Assembly: GCA_003313425.1 (NCBI GenBank)
Contig: NHZP01000013.1
Location: 806,001 to 870,000, forward strand
Origin: Pseudopyrenochaeta lycopersici
Lineage: Eukaryota; Ascomycota; Dothideomycetes; Pleosporales; Pseudopyrenochaetaceae
Reading direction: 5' to 3'
Length of the DNA: 64,000 nt
The translations under genes and the position numbers were made by a program. The notes under the pieces were generated by a model that did no database searches, was not told where the DNA came from, and was given only the letters and a program-made list of their open reading frames with translations. Positions 36,466 to 48,487 of this stretch are shown in pieces (the stretch's first letter is position 1; every line of letters begins with the position of its first letter).

Positions 36466-37763
36466 ATGGATGCCGATGCCTCAGACGATGAGGTCCCAAG
36501 CCTCGTCCAGCCCACAACCAATGCTAATATCGAGGCTAACCAGGAGGAAGACATTCCGGATCTTGTCGCAAACTCTAATGATGCCCCGCAAAACAAAGTC
36601 CCCATCACCATAGTCACAGGATATCTGGGCGCGGGCAAGACTACGTTACTTAATTATATCCTTACAGAACAACATGGCAAAAAGATTGCTGTCATTCTCA
36701 ACGAGTTCGGCGACTGTATGTGACTGTGTCAACGAGCTAGCTAGATTTGTGAGCTAATTTTCCCTTCACAGCAATCGACATTGAAAAACAACTCACAATC
36801 TCGGACGCAAACTCCACATCCACATCACCAGCGCCCTTTGTGCCGCTCGCAAATGGCTGCATTTGCTGTTCTGTCAAAGACATTGGTGTTGCCGCAATCG
36901 AGAACTTAATGGAGCAATCCGGACTTTTCGACTACATCCTTCTCGAAACCACCGGCCTTGCTGATCCGGGAAACATTGCTCCTATCTTCTGGCTTGATGA
37001 CGGACTTGGAAGCAGTATCTTCCTCGATGGTATCGTGACGTTAGTGGACGCTAAAAATGTACTCAAGAGCTTGGATGAGGGGTACGGAGACGAAAAAAAG
37101 GAGGATCCTGATCACGATGAACATGGACCGCTTCTGACCACAGCACACTTGCAGATCAGCCACGCCGATGTTATCATCGTCAATAAGACAGATCTTGTGT
37201 CTGAGGAGGAGCTGGAGAAGGTTGTCGAGCGCATTCGTTCGATCAACGGCCTCGCGAGAATTAAAACGACAACAAGAAGCCAAGTTCCCCAATTAGAAGG
37301 ATTGGTACTGGATCTGCATGCATACGATGAGGTCACAGATGCAGATCTCAAGTTTGCTAGCAAAGGCCATAGTCACCTCGACCCTGTGAGTACTGACCTA
37401 CTGACCCGTCCCTTCGCCATGCTGATTGAAAACCAGACGATTACTACATCAACCATTGCATTTCCTGCCTTGACTTCGGCTCAAGTCGATAAATTCGACT
37501 TCTTTCTCCGTACCATTCTCTGGGAAGAGACGCTGCCTACTGATACCCCACTCAAGCCATTCGAAATCCATCGTCTGAAAGCACGCATTCCTGTTCAAGA
37601 TGGTAGAATGTTACTGATACAAGGCGTTCGTAATCTCTATGATACGAATGAATCAAAAGCCAAGTCAGACGGTGATGCTGGGGACGCGAAATTGGTATTG
37701 ATTGGAAAGGGGGTGGATCAAGTGGCCATAAAGGAGAGCTTGATAGCCACGCTGGCGTCATAA
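36466..37763 (+). CDS. ZNG1: COG0523/CobW-type zinc GTPase metallochaperone (Zng1)
   Basis: Exons 36466..36715 and 36772..37763 give 413 residues across a 56-nt intron. The GTPase core shows the P-loop GYLGAGKT at residues 52-59, the metal-binding GCICCSV motif (C113, C115, C116), ETTGLADP and NKTD. The N-terminus is acidic and contains a V-P-x-L-V motif (EVPSLVQP, then DIPDLV). In animals and yeast a C-P-E-L-V-type motif lets Zng1 dock on methionine aminopeptidase 1, but here the Cys is not obvious. A C-terminal CobW domain carries [13 protein letters not shown]. The known role is delivering zinc to methionine aminopeptidase during zinc limitation. Confidence 0.92.
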
Positions 37764-37945
37764 AGTGCAACACTTAAGAGAGACATGTCAATAGAAATTC
37801 GGTGTGAACCTTTATAGTTCATATAGCGGATGATAGATGCACTAACAAGAGTTTACATGACAATAATCCAGTCCTCTCCTTGAGCTGTTTCCCATATCTA
37901 AAGTTTCGATGGCATGTTCAAGCAGTCTGATTGCGGGACTTTGTT

Positions 37946-39422
37946 TTACTGCGTACTATCCTTTCTCCATTTCCCCGTCAAAGGATCCTGAGCCACTGCA
38001 TCCAGTCTTACAAGCCCCGTTGCATCCATGAAAGGATTCACTGGATTCGCAAATGGATTCTCATATGCCCTGCGAACACCCCCATTGTTCTCTCTTTCGA
38101 ATTCACTTCCCCGTCTACCAGGCTCCAGCTTGGCAGCACCGGTTTGTGCGTGGGTCAGACCAGAGTTGCTAGCTAGCATACCAGCAGGAATTGCGGCAGT
38201 GCTTGGGGGCGGTGGTAACTGCGAGGATGGAAGTGCTACGCTGCGAGTGTTGGCATTGATTGTGTCATTGTCAGCGTTGCGAACGTCGTTGCGTCGAAGG
38301 TCTCGCATGCGAGTAGAGTTTCGACGTAAATCTACACGATTCTCAATCGCTGCTGCCAAAGCAAGAACGAAGTAGAACGTCACACTACAATCAATATTAG
38401 CCATCGCTATCCTCTCTTCTCTTTCCTCCCCACGCACAGCTATGAAATACACACAAACAGAACCACTCACAGAATCACCCCCACCCCACTTAGAACCTTT
38501 GCTGCAAGCAGCAACATCCACCTGTTCAACCGCTCTTGCCACAGTTGTGTCATAGCGGCTGTATTTGTCCAGCACCAATTGTACTCGACGTGGATTCTGT
38601 GAGCGTCGATGTCAAGCCAGTAGTCCTGCCCGTGGACAGTGACGAAGAGGAGGAGCAGACAGAACGCGAGGAGTATGCCGGAACGGTTGGACAGGCGGAA
38701 GAAATGCATGGTGAGCTGGGCGAAGAGGGACAAGAGCATAATGAGTGGGGTTGCGATGGATATGAAGAGGATCTCACTGTTGAGAAGAAGGGGATTGGGT
38801 TAGTATGAGTTCGACCGGTAGGTTGTAATGATAAGTATGAAAAGAGGAATCAAGCAGCGTCTGAACGACTTGAGCAGCAATACACAGTTTCCAGCGAAGT
38901 ATGCTCAGCATTGCGACGATTCTCATCCACCGTCAAACAACACTGCGAAATTTCAAAACCATATCACACTGCACACCGCAATAAAAACCAACGCTTTCAA
39001 AGACGACTATGAAAATCCACTTACTGCCTCGACCTATTCTCACGCACACTCAAATAGTCCCTCCCCGTCATCTTGTCCGCCTCCTGGTCCGCAAACGTAA
39101 CGGGGAGATACCTCACCTCGTCTCCAACCCGCAGTGGGTCCTTGCACACGACTTTGTCGCCCAAGCGGAGCAGCTCGACGCCCAGCGCGACATTGGCGAC
39201 TAACTGGGCGATGGCAATGAGCAGGCAGACGAAGAGGATGTGGACCTGTGTAGCATGTTAGGAATATGGGTGGGGGGAAGGAGATGATTATAAGGAATGG
39301 TAAGGCGAAGGGAGTGAGGGAATGCGTACCGCGAAGCGACTTGCTCCTGGCCAGCGGGTAGACTTTGCGTCTGCGATGAGCGAGAAGCATGAGCATGGTG
39401 AGAGTAGAGTAGTGCGCGACAT
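37946..39422 (-). CDS. Uncharacterised fungal four-helix membrane protein
   Basis: Exons 39422..39330, 39245..39025, 38776..38471 and 38384..37946 join in phase to 352 residues. Introns are 84, 248 and 86 nt, with GTACGC, GTAAGT and GTGAGT donors. Four hydrophobic segments are visible: VHILFVCLLIAIAQLVANVA, ILFISIATPLIMLLSLF, SGILLAFCLLLLFVTVHG and GVILVTFYFVLALAAAIE. Between helices 3 and 4 is an aromatic stretch, QDYWLDIDAHRIHVEYNW. The C-terminal 125 residues are polar, with a conserved-looking ENPFANPVNPFMD motif. I do not recognise a named family. The first ATG of exon 1 is chosen because it keeps the frame through the first splice. Confidence 0.72.
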
Positions 39423-39824
39423 TGTGGAATAAGGCTGGTGGTTGGAACAATATGATGTTGAAGAATAGGATCTGCGACTGCATGGGCTGAACGACTTTGA
39501 TCCGGGAGAAATACAAGAGAGTGTACTGCTCAGGAAAGCGGGGAGGTCGAGAGCTGTGTACGGCCATTTTGCCATGTCTGTAATCAGGAGACATGGTAGT
39601 GGGTAGGTAGCGAGACGATGTATTGGGAGAGTTGTGGTTGGTGAATTCAGACAGACCGTCAGCACATCGAAACAAAAGTCGGGGGGCGGTATGGACTCGA
39701 TTCAACAGCTACAGAAGAAATACGGAGGTGCGCTTCATACAGCTATAGATAGGCCAGGTTATTGTAGGGTGACAAAAAGATCATTATAGCCAAAGGAACG
39801 CATATTCAAGATAACATGGGCAAT

Positions 39825-41148
39825 TTACATGCGGCTGCGATACGGCCGGGGAACAGGTGGCTGAAAGTACCTATCAGGCAGCCTATTGCCGTACTGATCG
39901 AACCTATAATCCTCCTTTTGTTCAATCCACATCTGCTTGCATCAGCCTCTGCCAATCACATCTTTACAGTTTCGAAGAACGGTAACGACTCACCTCGCGC
40001 TCCGCATACTTCCGATCCAAAGGCACTGGTTGGGGATTCAGTATCTCTTCATCTCCAAAGCCTGCGTCTCCTTGAAACCTACGCTGGTAATGGGCCGCTC
40101 CTATGGGTTGAGGCGCGCCGTACTCTGCATACTCTCCATACGCGCCGGATTGACCGCCACGCGATCGGTTGCGCACGTCACTCTGCATCCAGGTGTCGCG
40201 TTCGGGGAGGCGGTCCTCGAAAGACTCAGGGCGGCGGCCTAGAGGCTCCGGGAAAGCGCGCTCATTGGGACGACGATCGTCGCGGTACCTGTCCTCGGGG
40301 TGCCTGTCCTCGGGGTGCCTGTCCTCGGGGTATTGTGGGCGGCGCTCATATTGCTCATGCTGCTCGTAACGCTCATCATAGTGGGCTTCGTAGCGAGGCT
40401 CACGGGGATCGCGGCCGCGCTCGATGTGAATGTCGCGCTCCTCAAAGTGTTGAGGGCCGCGCTCACGTTCATCGATGTAGACGTCACGATGCTCTTCGTA
40501 ATGAGCTGGAGGCTGGCGGTCGCGTTCAATCCAGACGTCGCGATGCTCCTCGACTCTCCTGGGAGCAGCATCACGTTCGACCCAAACTTCTCTGTCGATC
40601 TTCTCGGTGGTGTGCTGAGGAGCCTGGCGGTTGATGTCGATGTCGATATGGGTTTCCTTCTTGGACGACTTGGGCTTGTGCGTCTCCTCGATGGGCTCGA
40701 GGCCAGTCAAGAACCCGAGAACTTCGTTGAGGCTAGCATGCGCAATCTGCAGTTCCTTCTCCCTGTTCTCCAGCTTCTCTTTCTCGCTCAAGAGCCAGTA
40801 AACGCGATGCCTGATGCCCACACGGCGGCCGTCCTCAATGTCGCCGCCGACACGCTCGGTATGCGGCGTGATGTTCTCCAACGCGCCGCGTACGTCCCGC
40901 ATGGCCCCATAGACCCATTTGGACTTCTCAGGGTTGGACTCGAGGGCGTCGTGGACTTCACGGACAGAGAGAAGGCGCCGAACTTCGTCAAGGTCGGAGC
41001 GAACGCGGCCGATGATGCGCACGTAGACTGCATTGGAAGGACCCACGTCACGGAGGCGTTTGGCTTTGTACATAAACTCGCCGAGTTTGTAGGCACCGCC
41101 AATAGCGGTCGCGGCGGCGCCGAGGGTGATGAGTTCTCCTTTAGCCAT
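39825..41148 (-). CDS. Uncharacterised charged protein with Arg/Asp/Glu/His-rich repeats
   Basis: Exons 41148..39994 and 39932..39825 give 420 residues. The 61-nt intron has a GTGAGT donor and a GGCTGAT branch point, and exon 2 ends YFQPPVPRPYRSRM before TAA. Reading through the donor gives a shorter alternative tail, so intron retention would yield a different C-terminus. Residues 1-150 are helical and well ordered (GELITLGAAATAIGGAYKLG opening, then coiled-coil-like EKEKLENREKELQ). Residues 160-330 are disordered, with repeated EEHRDVWIERD-like units and a tandem PEDRH repeat. A large plus-strand frame opposite it is a shadow. Function is unknown; a cytoplasmic scaffold is a guess only. Confidence 0.75.
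40291..40330. repeat. 15-bp tandem repeat inside a coding region
   Basis: Nearly three copies of a 15-bp unit (gtcctcggggtgcct on the plus strand) encode the five-residue repeat PEDRH on the minus strand. Unit length is a multiple of three, so gains and losses stay in frame. Confidence 0.85.
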
Positions 41149-41672
41149 GTTTGGTGTTGATAGAGCTCAGGGAGCTCTCGGATATGCCGTGTTGACGGAT
41201 CAATTGATTTGTAAAGTGCCTGCGGAGCTGCGGATGCCTGGTGAGAGCATCCCGCGCAGGTGTGACCGGCTGCAAGAGTGGGGATACCGGATGGTGTTGG
41301 GGTGAGGTTGATCTGTTGTGAGCTGAGCCAAAACAACAGGAGTGGCTGGGGATCCAGGGTGACCCGCATCAAGTCTAACCACACCGGGCACTAGTGGCTT
41401 GAGCTCATCTTCCCTCACGACCAACCCGAGGTTGCTCCTGAAAATAGCACATGATTGGCTCTGAGAGGGGTCTGTTGTCATGGATCTACGAATGTTTACC
41501 TAGGTCAAATGCGTCGTCTCTGATGGGCCTTCGTCGCCCCATCCCCACATAAACACAGCCTTGTCTGAGTTTGCTGACAGCCCTACATCAAGGCATCTTG
41601 GATGATCCTGGTTGGAGACACAAGCTCCACAGTGACAACACAACTGCTAGCAAATCATACACTACTTTCATC

Positions 41673-43370
41673 CTACTTGCCATATTTCGTGATGAAAGCC
41701 CGGACCTTGGGGTCACTCAGACTCAACTCGCTCCCTTCTGCTTCCAAGAGCTCACGATCCTTCCGTTCTAGTTCCCGCTCCATTGCTTTCAGTTGCTCAT
41801 TTAGTCTCGGGTTGGTCAGATTGACTTGCCGAAACGGTGTATGTTCATATAACGCGCTTGAGATGATGCTTGAGTCTGCATCTGCTTTACTTGATCGCTG
41901 TGCCAGCCTCTCGTGGGCCGATATCGAAGCAGACTCAAAGTGGTCGTGCAGCTTTTTGGCACGTTCGAGCTGAGCGTGTACCAAAGCGTCTTGAAGACTC
42001 TCCATATTGTCATGATTGAAAGATATACCGGCTTGGCGGAGAGCGTCTTGAAGTGCAACAGGGAGGTCAAGGCCCTTGGCTGGCTTGAGCTTTACCATAG
42101 GCGTGAATGCTGATAGTGGACCCGATGTCGTCCTTCTTCTTGTAGGCGTTGGCGCTGCTGCGTGTGTATCAGGCATGCGCTTTGTTGCAGCTTCATTTAT
42201 CTGGGCAAGCGCCTGCTGGAACTCGCCGGTGTCTTTCGTGCTGGTAGTGATTATATCGAGACGCTTCCCCATATAGTCGAGCGTGGACAGAACCTGCCGT
42301 CGTTAGCAGAGTATGGGCATAAACATGGAGTGACGAACGTAGTTGAGCCAAGCATTGCGAGCTTGTATCGTCTCTCTGTCTCTCCGGTCTCTCGTTTCGT
42401 TCATTGGCTTCTTTATTTCGTGCTCGACCACCATTTCGGTAACTGAGGCGATCTCTGAATATAACTCTTCCATCTCAGCTTGAAATGCGACCTTTTGTTC
42501 CTTAAGTTGAGCCTCAGATACTTCTGTAGCCATGTTGGAAGATTGACCAGAGAGATTTTGCAGGTATGTTGTGTCCACTCGAGCTTTGATCTCAGCGGCT
42601 CGAAAGGAAATAATAGCCTTACACCACTGTTCGATCGACTTCTCATCCTCACTAAGCTCTGGTTCTGTAACAATCTTGGAAACAATGCCGGGCAGTCGGC
42701 TCAGAATCTGGTCATCTGAGCTTAGCCGTTCGGCCAAGTAGTTTTTGATAGTTGACTTCTCGATATCAATCTCTCTCTGCGTCTCGGTCAATTGCTCTGT
42801 GAGAAATGTAGACACATCATCGACCTAGGTTCATTAGCATCTCATGGCGTTATTATCGTCTGAGAGCTTACAGCAACGTCCAACCTGGCCTTCTCTTGCC
42901 CCTCCTTTCTACGCCTTTCATTCCTCGCATGCTCCACCTCCAAGTTTGGCTTGTCAAGGGCCTTCAATTTCATCAAAGCATCTTTCTGTGCTTCCAATAC
43001 TTTGCACTGCTCTTCAATGGCTGCAGTGGAGCTCTGCAAGGATTCAATGGCCGAAGCTATCTCATGGTCCAAGATGGGACGGATAGGCTCTCCTTCACTC
43101 TCGTACTGGTGCGATAGGCCTTTCTTCTTCAATGTTTGATAACTTGGATATACTTAGCAACTGATCGGGCCGAATTTTGTGTCGCACTTACAGCTCTAAC
43201 TCTTCTCTTGTCAACAGAGTGTCCTCATGCAGATATTCTTCAACCCACTCTGCAGCTGCGATCTTTGTGTCTTCATCCTCAAACCCCAGGAGTATCTTAT
43301 CGAGGTCAACATTTAGTCCCCTTTCCTCCAATACATTCAGTAGGTGATGAGCTGCTTGTTCTTCAGCCAT
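41673..43370 (-). CDS. HAUS augmin-like complex subunit 3 homologue
   Basis: Exons 43370..43192, 43142..42872, 42824..42339 and 42293..41673 join in phase to 518 residues from the ATG at 43370 (MAEEQAAHH). The frame extends further upstream only from a TTG. The N-terminal 70 residues resemble the HAUS3 N-terminal domain: a short LNVLEERGLNVD, then ILLGFEDEDTKIAAAEWVEE and an LTREELELYQTLKK helix. The rest is almost entirely coiled coil. Introns are 49, 47 and 45 nt. Augmin recruits gamma-tubulin to spindle microtubules and nucleates branches. The identification rests on the N-terminal motif and architecture, so it is less certain than the enzyme calls. It is divergent from thymidylate synthase, 207 bp apart. 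Confidence 0.7.
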
Positions 43371-43577
43371 TGGTGTTGGATGTTCATTGGTTAGTCTCGT
43401 GTTGGTGTTTTCGGTGAGAGCCAAAGCGGTTAGTAGGAGGGTTAACTTCTACGGGAAGCCACAAAAACCGGTCGCGCAGTCGCGCTTCCATGAATCGTAA
43501 CGCGTTTTGCGACGATATTCCCTTAAGCTTCAGCCCACATCTGCATTATACGACAAGCCCTTATTTTGCTAGTCAAA

Positions 43578-44630
43578 ATGTCACCTGCTGCACTTGAGCC
43601 AGTTATTTCTTCTTCGAACCACTTGGACACCACTAAAGAGACCACCAACGGCGCTAATCCACCCACAAAGACGATGCCTCATAGCAACCCCGCGCACGAA
43701 GAGCAACAATATCTCTCGCTGATCCACGACATCCTCCAAAATGGTGAACATCGCCCTGACCGCACAGGGACCGGCACATACGCCGTCCCCTTCCCCGCAC
43801 AAATGAAGTTTAATCTCTCGCGGCCATCAACCGACCCCACGCAATCACACGAACTCATCCTCCCCCTCCTCACAACAAAACGTGTGTTTCTGCGTGCCGT
43901 AGTCGGCGAGCTGCTTTGGTTTGTCGCAGGCTCGACACACAGCAAAGCGCTCTCAGACGCAGGAATCAAGATCTGGGACGGCAATGGCTCACGAGAGTAT
44001 CTGGACAGCGTTGGGCTGAGCCACTACGAGGAGGGCGAATTAGGACCCGTATACGGGTTCCAGTGGCGGCATTTTGGCGCAGAATACAAGGGACACAAGG
44101 AAGATTACACAGGCCAAGGCGTCGACCAAATAGCGGAGATCATCGACAAGCTCAAGAACAAGCCTTACGATCGGAGGATCATACTGAGTGCATGGAACCC
44201 TGCCGACTTGAAGAAGATGGCTCTCCCGCCCTGCCACATGTTTGCGCAATTCTACGTCAGCTTTCCACGGCAGCCAGAAGGCTCGACAGAAAAGCCAAGA
44301 GGAGTGTTACACTCGCTGCTGTACCAGCGGTCGTGCGACATGGGACTTGGTGTGCCATTCAACATCGCATCGTATGCGCTGTTGACGCACATGCTTGCTC
44401 ACGTATGCGATCTTACTCCAGGGACCTTCACGCATACAATGGGCGACGCGCACGTCTATCTTGATCATGTGGATGCGCTGAAGGTGCAGCTGGAACGAGA
44501 GCCAAGAGACTTTCCTACACTGAAGATCAACCGCGAGGTTGGCGGAAGCATAGACGGGTGGAAGGCGGAGGAGTTTGAAGTCATTGGCTATAAACCTCAT
44601 GCAAGTATTGCTATGAAGATGAGTGTATGA
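43578..44630 (+). CDS. Thymidylate synthase
   Basis: Converts dUMP to dTMP with methylene-tetrahydrofolate. A single exon of 350 residues from the ATG at 43578. The 50-residue N-terminal extension is low complexity and longer than the bacterial form. Core motifs are in order: [48 protein letters not shown], the active-site [11 protein letters not shown] with its nucleophilic Cys, [16 protein letters not shown] and the C-terminal [18 protein letters not shown]. All catalytic motifs appear intact. The start of the open frame 12 bases earlier is a TTG and was not used. Confidence 0.97.
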   Translation: MSPAALEPVISSSNHLDTTKETTNGANPPTKTMPHSNPAHEEQQYLSLIHDILQNGEHRPDRTGTGTYAVPFPAQMKFNLSRPSTDPTQSHELILPLLTTKRVFLRAVVGELLWFVAGSTHSKALSDAGIKIWDGNGSREYLDSVGLSHYEEGELGPVYGFQWRHFGAEYKGHKEDYTGQGVDQIAEIIDKLKNKPYDRRIILSAWNPADLKKMALPPCHMFAQFYVSFPRQPEGSTEKPRGVLHSLLYQRSCDMGLGVPFNIASYALLTHMLAHVCDLTPGTFTHTMGDAHVYLDHVDALKVQLEREPRDFPTLKINREVGGSIDGWKAEEFEVIGYKPHASIAMKMSV

Positions 44631-45364
44631 TATGGTATCGATTTGGCTATAGATAATGGTATGTGTACATAGAGGGAACGCGTTTGGGCGCCAACATATG
44701 AGGCATCCACCATATGCGCATACCCGGGTCTCAAGGCGACATTTGGAATTGATTCTAATATTATGTATTGCATGAACGTATCACTTTTGTTACTTTTAGG
44801 CCGCAGTCCAATGAGCCGTTCATGCACCCTTGACTTTCTATGAAACAGTAGGCCGAAGCACTTCCCACCCCCCCCCCCCCCCCCCCACACATCCCGAAAA
44901 CCTCCTCAAGACCTACTCGCAATCTGTACCCCATTCCGTCTTGTAAGCTCACTTTATTCAAACGTCGACTGACTGCCTTGGGTTCATGGGCACCACTATG
45001 CTGTCTAAATGCTGCATGCGATGTGCATGATTGACCGGCTGTTCAAACTGCTGCACATCGCCACCCTTGCTCTATACACATGCACCACGAAACAAGCGGA
45101 GGGCCGAGGAAGAATTCTGGTGATGTTCTCGCTGTGTGTCCGCGGAGTTGAGAGAAGAGAGGAGTCACAACCCTCGACATGAGACTAAGATTGTGCGACA
45201 ACTAAGAGAAACCAAACCCAAGCTGCCGCATTTGTTTGGCCAAACATTATGTAACACTCATATATTTTCATTTTTGAGAAGGCATGCCATGGTATGCGAC
45301 TGCGCCGATAGTCCACTCCTGATTTGTAGATCTAAGGTCAGTCCTCAGAGTAGAGGCACCGCTA
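44631..45364. other. Intergenic region containing a poly(C) run
   Basis: About 730 bp. It contains an uninterrupted run of 19 C at 44868-44886, otherwise nothing supportable. It includes the thymidylate synthase 3' region. Confidence 0.6.
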
Positions 45365-46510
45365 CTAGCCTACCCTCCAGAACTTGTCAATGTCCTTGGG
45401 GACGGCGATGCCATTACGCTCAGCAAATTCTTTCCAGTTATAAATTGGGTTATACCACTTGCGAGAAGTGACCCACACCTTCCTTACGGGTTCTCTAAAG
45501 TGTCGTCGCTTCCTGACGTTCACGAGTGGCCAGTCCGTCTCTGCAACGTCTCCTCCCTTACCCTGAATGCACACCCGCAGGCAATTTGCGTACCATTCCG
45601 GTAAACCTGCAATCTCGACATTCTTGATACCCCGGAGTGCAGCAAGACCATCTAAGCCAAACATGTATTTTTCGTCGCTTATCGGTGTACTGCGGCGACG
45701 ATAACGGTAGAGATAGCGGTCCCAATTCTCTGGAGTAAAAGCTACTCTGAACTCCACTTTTAGCTCATGAAGCAGTGATTTTTGGTTCTCATCATCAGCA
45801 TGGGCTTTGAGAACCGCCACAAATTGCTCCAAACGCGGCCGCAGTTGTCTAACGGCCCAGTGGCCGCTCCAGTCAATATAAGCAACAAAATGTATGCTGC
45901 GCATGTGACGTAAGAGCGGGAGCCGGGTGGGACAACTGAAAGGCCCAAACTGGTATGAAAGTGGAATTTGGCGGTCAGTGCAGAACCGGTAGGTATTAGA
46001 CCTATATAGAATCGCTGAAAATATTAGCAGAAACCATCAGATTGATCAACGAATAGGCTTACCACGTGCCTCATTCGAGATGAGTTTGTTAACTAGGAAC
46101 AATTGCGACTCTGCTTGGGGATAGTCACGAGGAGCGGGTTTCCCCGCGCGACAGACTTTGGGTACAATGACATATCGGGTTGAGTCTCCAGTCTTCGTTC
46201 CATAAACCGCCCAACTTGTTTGGCAACCTTCCCTTTTTTGATCATAATAGAAACTTATGGTGAAATCGTGAGGCAGCAAAAACTGATATATGTAAACGCG
46301 TAATTCCGCAGGTAACTCCAGGAGCCGGCAGCATCCATCAGGTGCTTCTGCTTGAATGGTGCAGTTGGCATTGCTCTCTCCGTCGCGGATAAACGTCGTC
46401 GCTTTCCCCTTCATGCGTGGAGTGGACGGAAGTTCCGTCTCGTTGGAGTCATCGTCGGAGAGGTCAAACTCCAAGTCAGAATCGGGCAATGGCATATCGG
46501 CTGTTGTCAT
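45365..46510 (-). CDS. Uncharacterised fungal protein with an F-box/2EXR-like N-terminal motif
   Basis: Exons 46510..46063 and 46014..45365 give 365 residues across a 48-nt intron. An acidic N-terminus (SDLEFDLSDDDSNETE) precedes RLLELPAELRVYIYQFLLP, the helix-loop-helix typical of fungal F-box and 2EXR-type proteins. After it come ESQLFLVNKLISNEARA and a body with many aromatic and basic residues, ending WYNPIYNWKEFAERN. These families are large in filamentous fungi. The F-box-like motif suggests a substrate adaptor for SCF ubiquitin ligases, but only the short motif supports that. Confidence 0.65.
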
Positions 46511-46690
46511 GTTGCTGACTGAAGATGCCAGCTAGTTGAGTTGCGGTCGTCTTTGTGCATCGAGCATTGGAGAGATTATGTGTTATTGTACCGGGAGGCG
46601 TGCCGTTCAGGCAACACTTGGAAGCTGTGCCACATCGCCAAGGCGAGGCTACAGCAGGCTGCACCTAGGCACCAACCGAGAGTAGCGGTC

Positions 46691-47921
46691 CTAGATATAA
46701 CTGATTCGTTTGCAAATGAGTGCATCCAGATCCAACTTTGAAGGAAATGTAGTGTAGATTCCGCATGGCGTACGACGAGTCTCCAGACCCGCGAGAATGA
46801 AGAGAAGGATCGCACCAACACACAGCGATATAGTGTAGGCTTTGTACCATACCGTATTCACCGATGGCAGGACGACATTGGTATCTCGGCCTCTCAGGAC
46901 GTCCCAAAAGATGACACAGAGCGTTGCAAAGACCAAGTATGTGGCAAAAATGATGAGCGCCGTGCAGGTGGCGGTATAGATCAAGCCTTTACCTGCGAAC
47001 GGAACGAACAACAGCATCGTGAGAATAAATTGAGCCAGCAAAGGGACGAAAAACAGAATCCGAATGGACCATGTTCGCCAAAGGTACTGGAATGCATAAG
47101 AGTCCGTCGGCTTCTTGCTCTTCAGGTAGTCGAAAGTGTCCTGGGTGTCGGATCGTTCGTTCATTATGGCGCGGGAATGTGCCGAGTCGACGTCCGCGAA
47201 GCTGAAGTCTTCTACAAGCCAAGGCGCCACCACAAGGCGATATAGTCCGATGAGTGCAATAAAGGAAAAGAGGGTCGGCATCGCAACCTCCTCGCCAGCA
47301 TCGCCTTCAGAGAAGCCCCGTGAAACATCAGCCAGGGTCTGCGCACCCTGCAAAGCAACGACAATGGTCTGAGCAGCAGACTTTGACAGCAAACTGACAT
47401 GTGGGTGCCTTCCAACCCCAGTGCACTGCCGTCGAACCTCGTGTGCAACCTCTTCAGAGCCATCCCACTTGTAACCCGTCCAAAAGGCAGTGTTTGCAAC
47501 CGCAGCGTCGTAAGGAGCCCATTTTTTCGCATTGGCTCTGCGTAGCGCAATGGTATAGTACCGCCAAATGATAGTCGTTGGATTATAGAGACATGCATAG
47601 TCTAGCCAATTTGGCCGTTTCGGGTTGAGAACCACCACCTGAGGGCCGCCCACAAAGATATGCGCCAAAAGCGGAGCAACGGCAAGCGTCAGGAGCCAGA
47701 TCCACTCGGAGAAAGTTATATTGCTGGATTGCAGGCTGATGAAGAATCGCATGCGCTCCGTTGGGTTGACCCGGGCCACTGCTGCCGCAGACGTTTGCCA
47801 GACCTGGAAGGCATCTGCAAAGGTGCAGTTCTACCGCTTGTTAGTTGTGACATTAATCGAAATGGGTGGCATCTTTTTTCTGTTTTAGGGTTTCGCGGAA
47901 AAATGAACGTACAGTAGGCAT
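46691..47921 (-). CDS. Uncharacterised multi-pass membrane protein with a 9-nt first coding exon
   Basis: The model starts with a three-codon exon (47921..47913, ATG CCT ACT) followed by a GTACGT donor. The second exon, 47830..46691, begins NCTFADAFQVWQTS, for 382 residues in total. The longer open frame has no usable ATG near its start, and an in-frame TAG lies upstream of the proposed ATG, which supports this start. Five or six hydrophobic segments are visible, including WIWLLTLAVAPLLAHIFVGG, LFSFIALIGLYRLVVAPWLV, ILFFVPLLAQFILTMLLFVP, ALIIFATYLVFATLCVIF and ISLCVGAILLFILAG. An NCT sequon lies near the N-terminus. I do not recognise the family. Confidence 0.65.
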
Positions 47922-48487
47922 AATCGAGGCGACACAATACCAGCACTACTCCTACAGCTGGGGGGCCTGAAAGGCATTTCAAAGGATTTGGTGTAAGCCC
48001 CCCTGTGGTGGGCGTCCGGGGTACATGGTCGGTGTTCTCGGGGAGTTTCTGAAAGTGAGATAGACGAAAGCACTATTGGGTGTATTACTCTGGCTAAATG
48101 CGAATTAATGAAATTTTGGGGGCCAAAACGGGCGGCGGGGAACGACTGTACTGGGTGGAAATGAGAAGGTGCCAAATACTTCTAGAAAAGTTACCCTAAT
48201 GGGACTGACGATCAATACCTTATTTAGTTTGAGATATCTATAGAGCGGAAGTATTGCTCACTTGGGTGGCCGATCGATTGCGCATCTGGTTCCCACTACA
48301 GGCATTGCAAATGTGGCCAGATGTAGCTGTCCATCGAAAACGTAGGCTAGATAGCTTTGGGCACTTGTGGTGCGCTAGGAAAATGCTTCTCACATACTTT
48401 TGTACATGCGAGACCTGAGTTGGCACAACCCTCCGGTGAGATGGCATGACGGAAGAAATGGTGGACGACGAGTGTCGGTGTATTTCG
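47922..48487. other. Intergenic region
   Basis: About 570 bp between tandem minus-strand genes. No gene or repeat is supportable. Confidence 0.4.

Noticed and set aside
40300..41160. 286-codon plus-strand frame
   Set aside because: It lies wholly opposite the charged-protein gene, whose minus-strand frame has better composition, an ATG and a spliced 3' exon; openness comes from GC-rich antisense codons.
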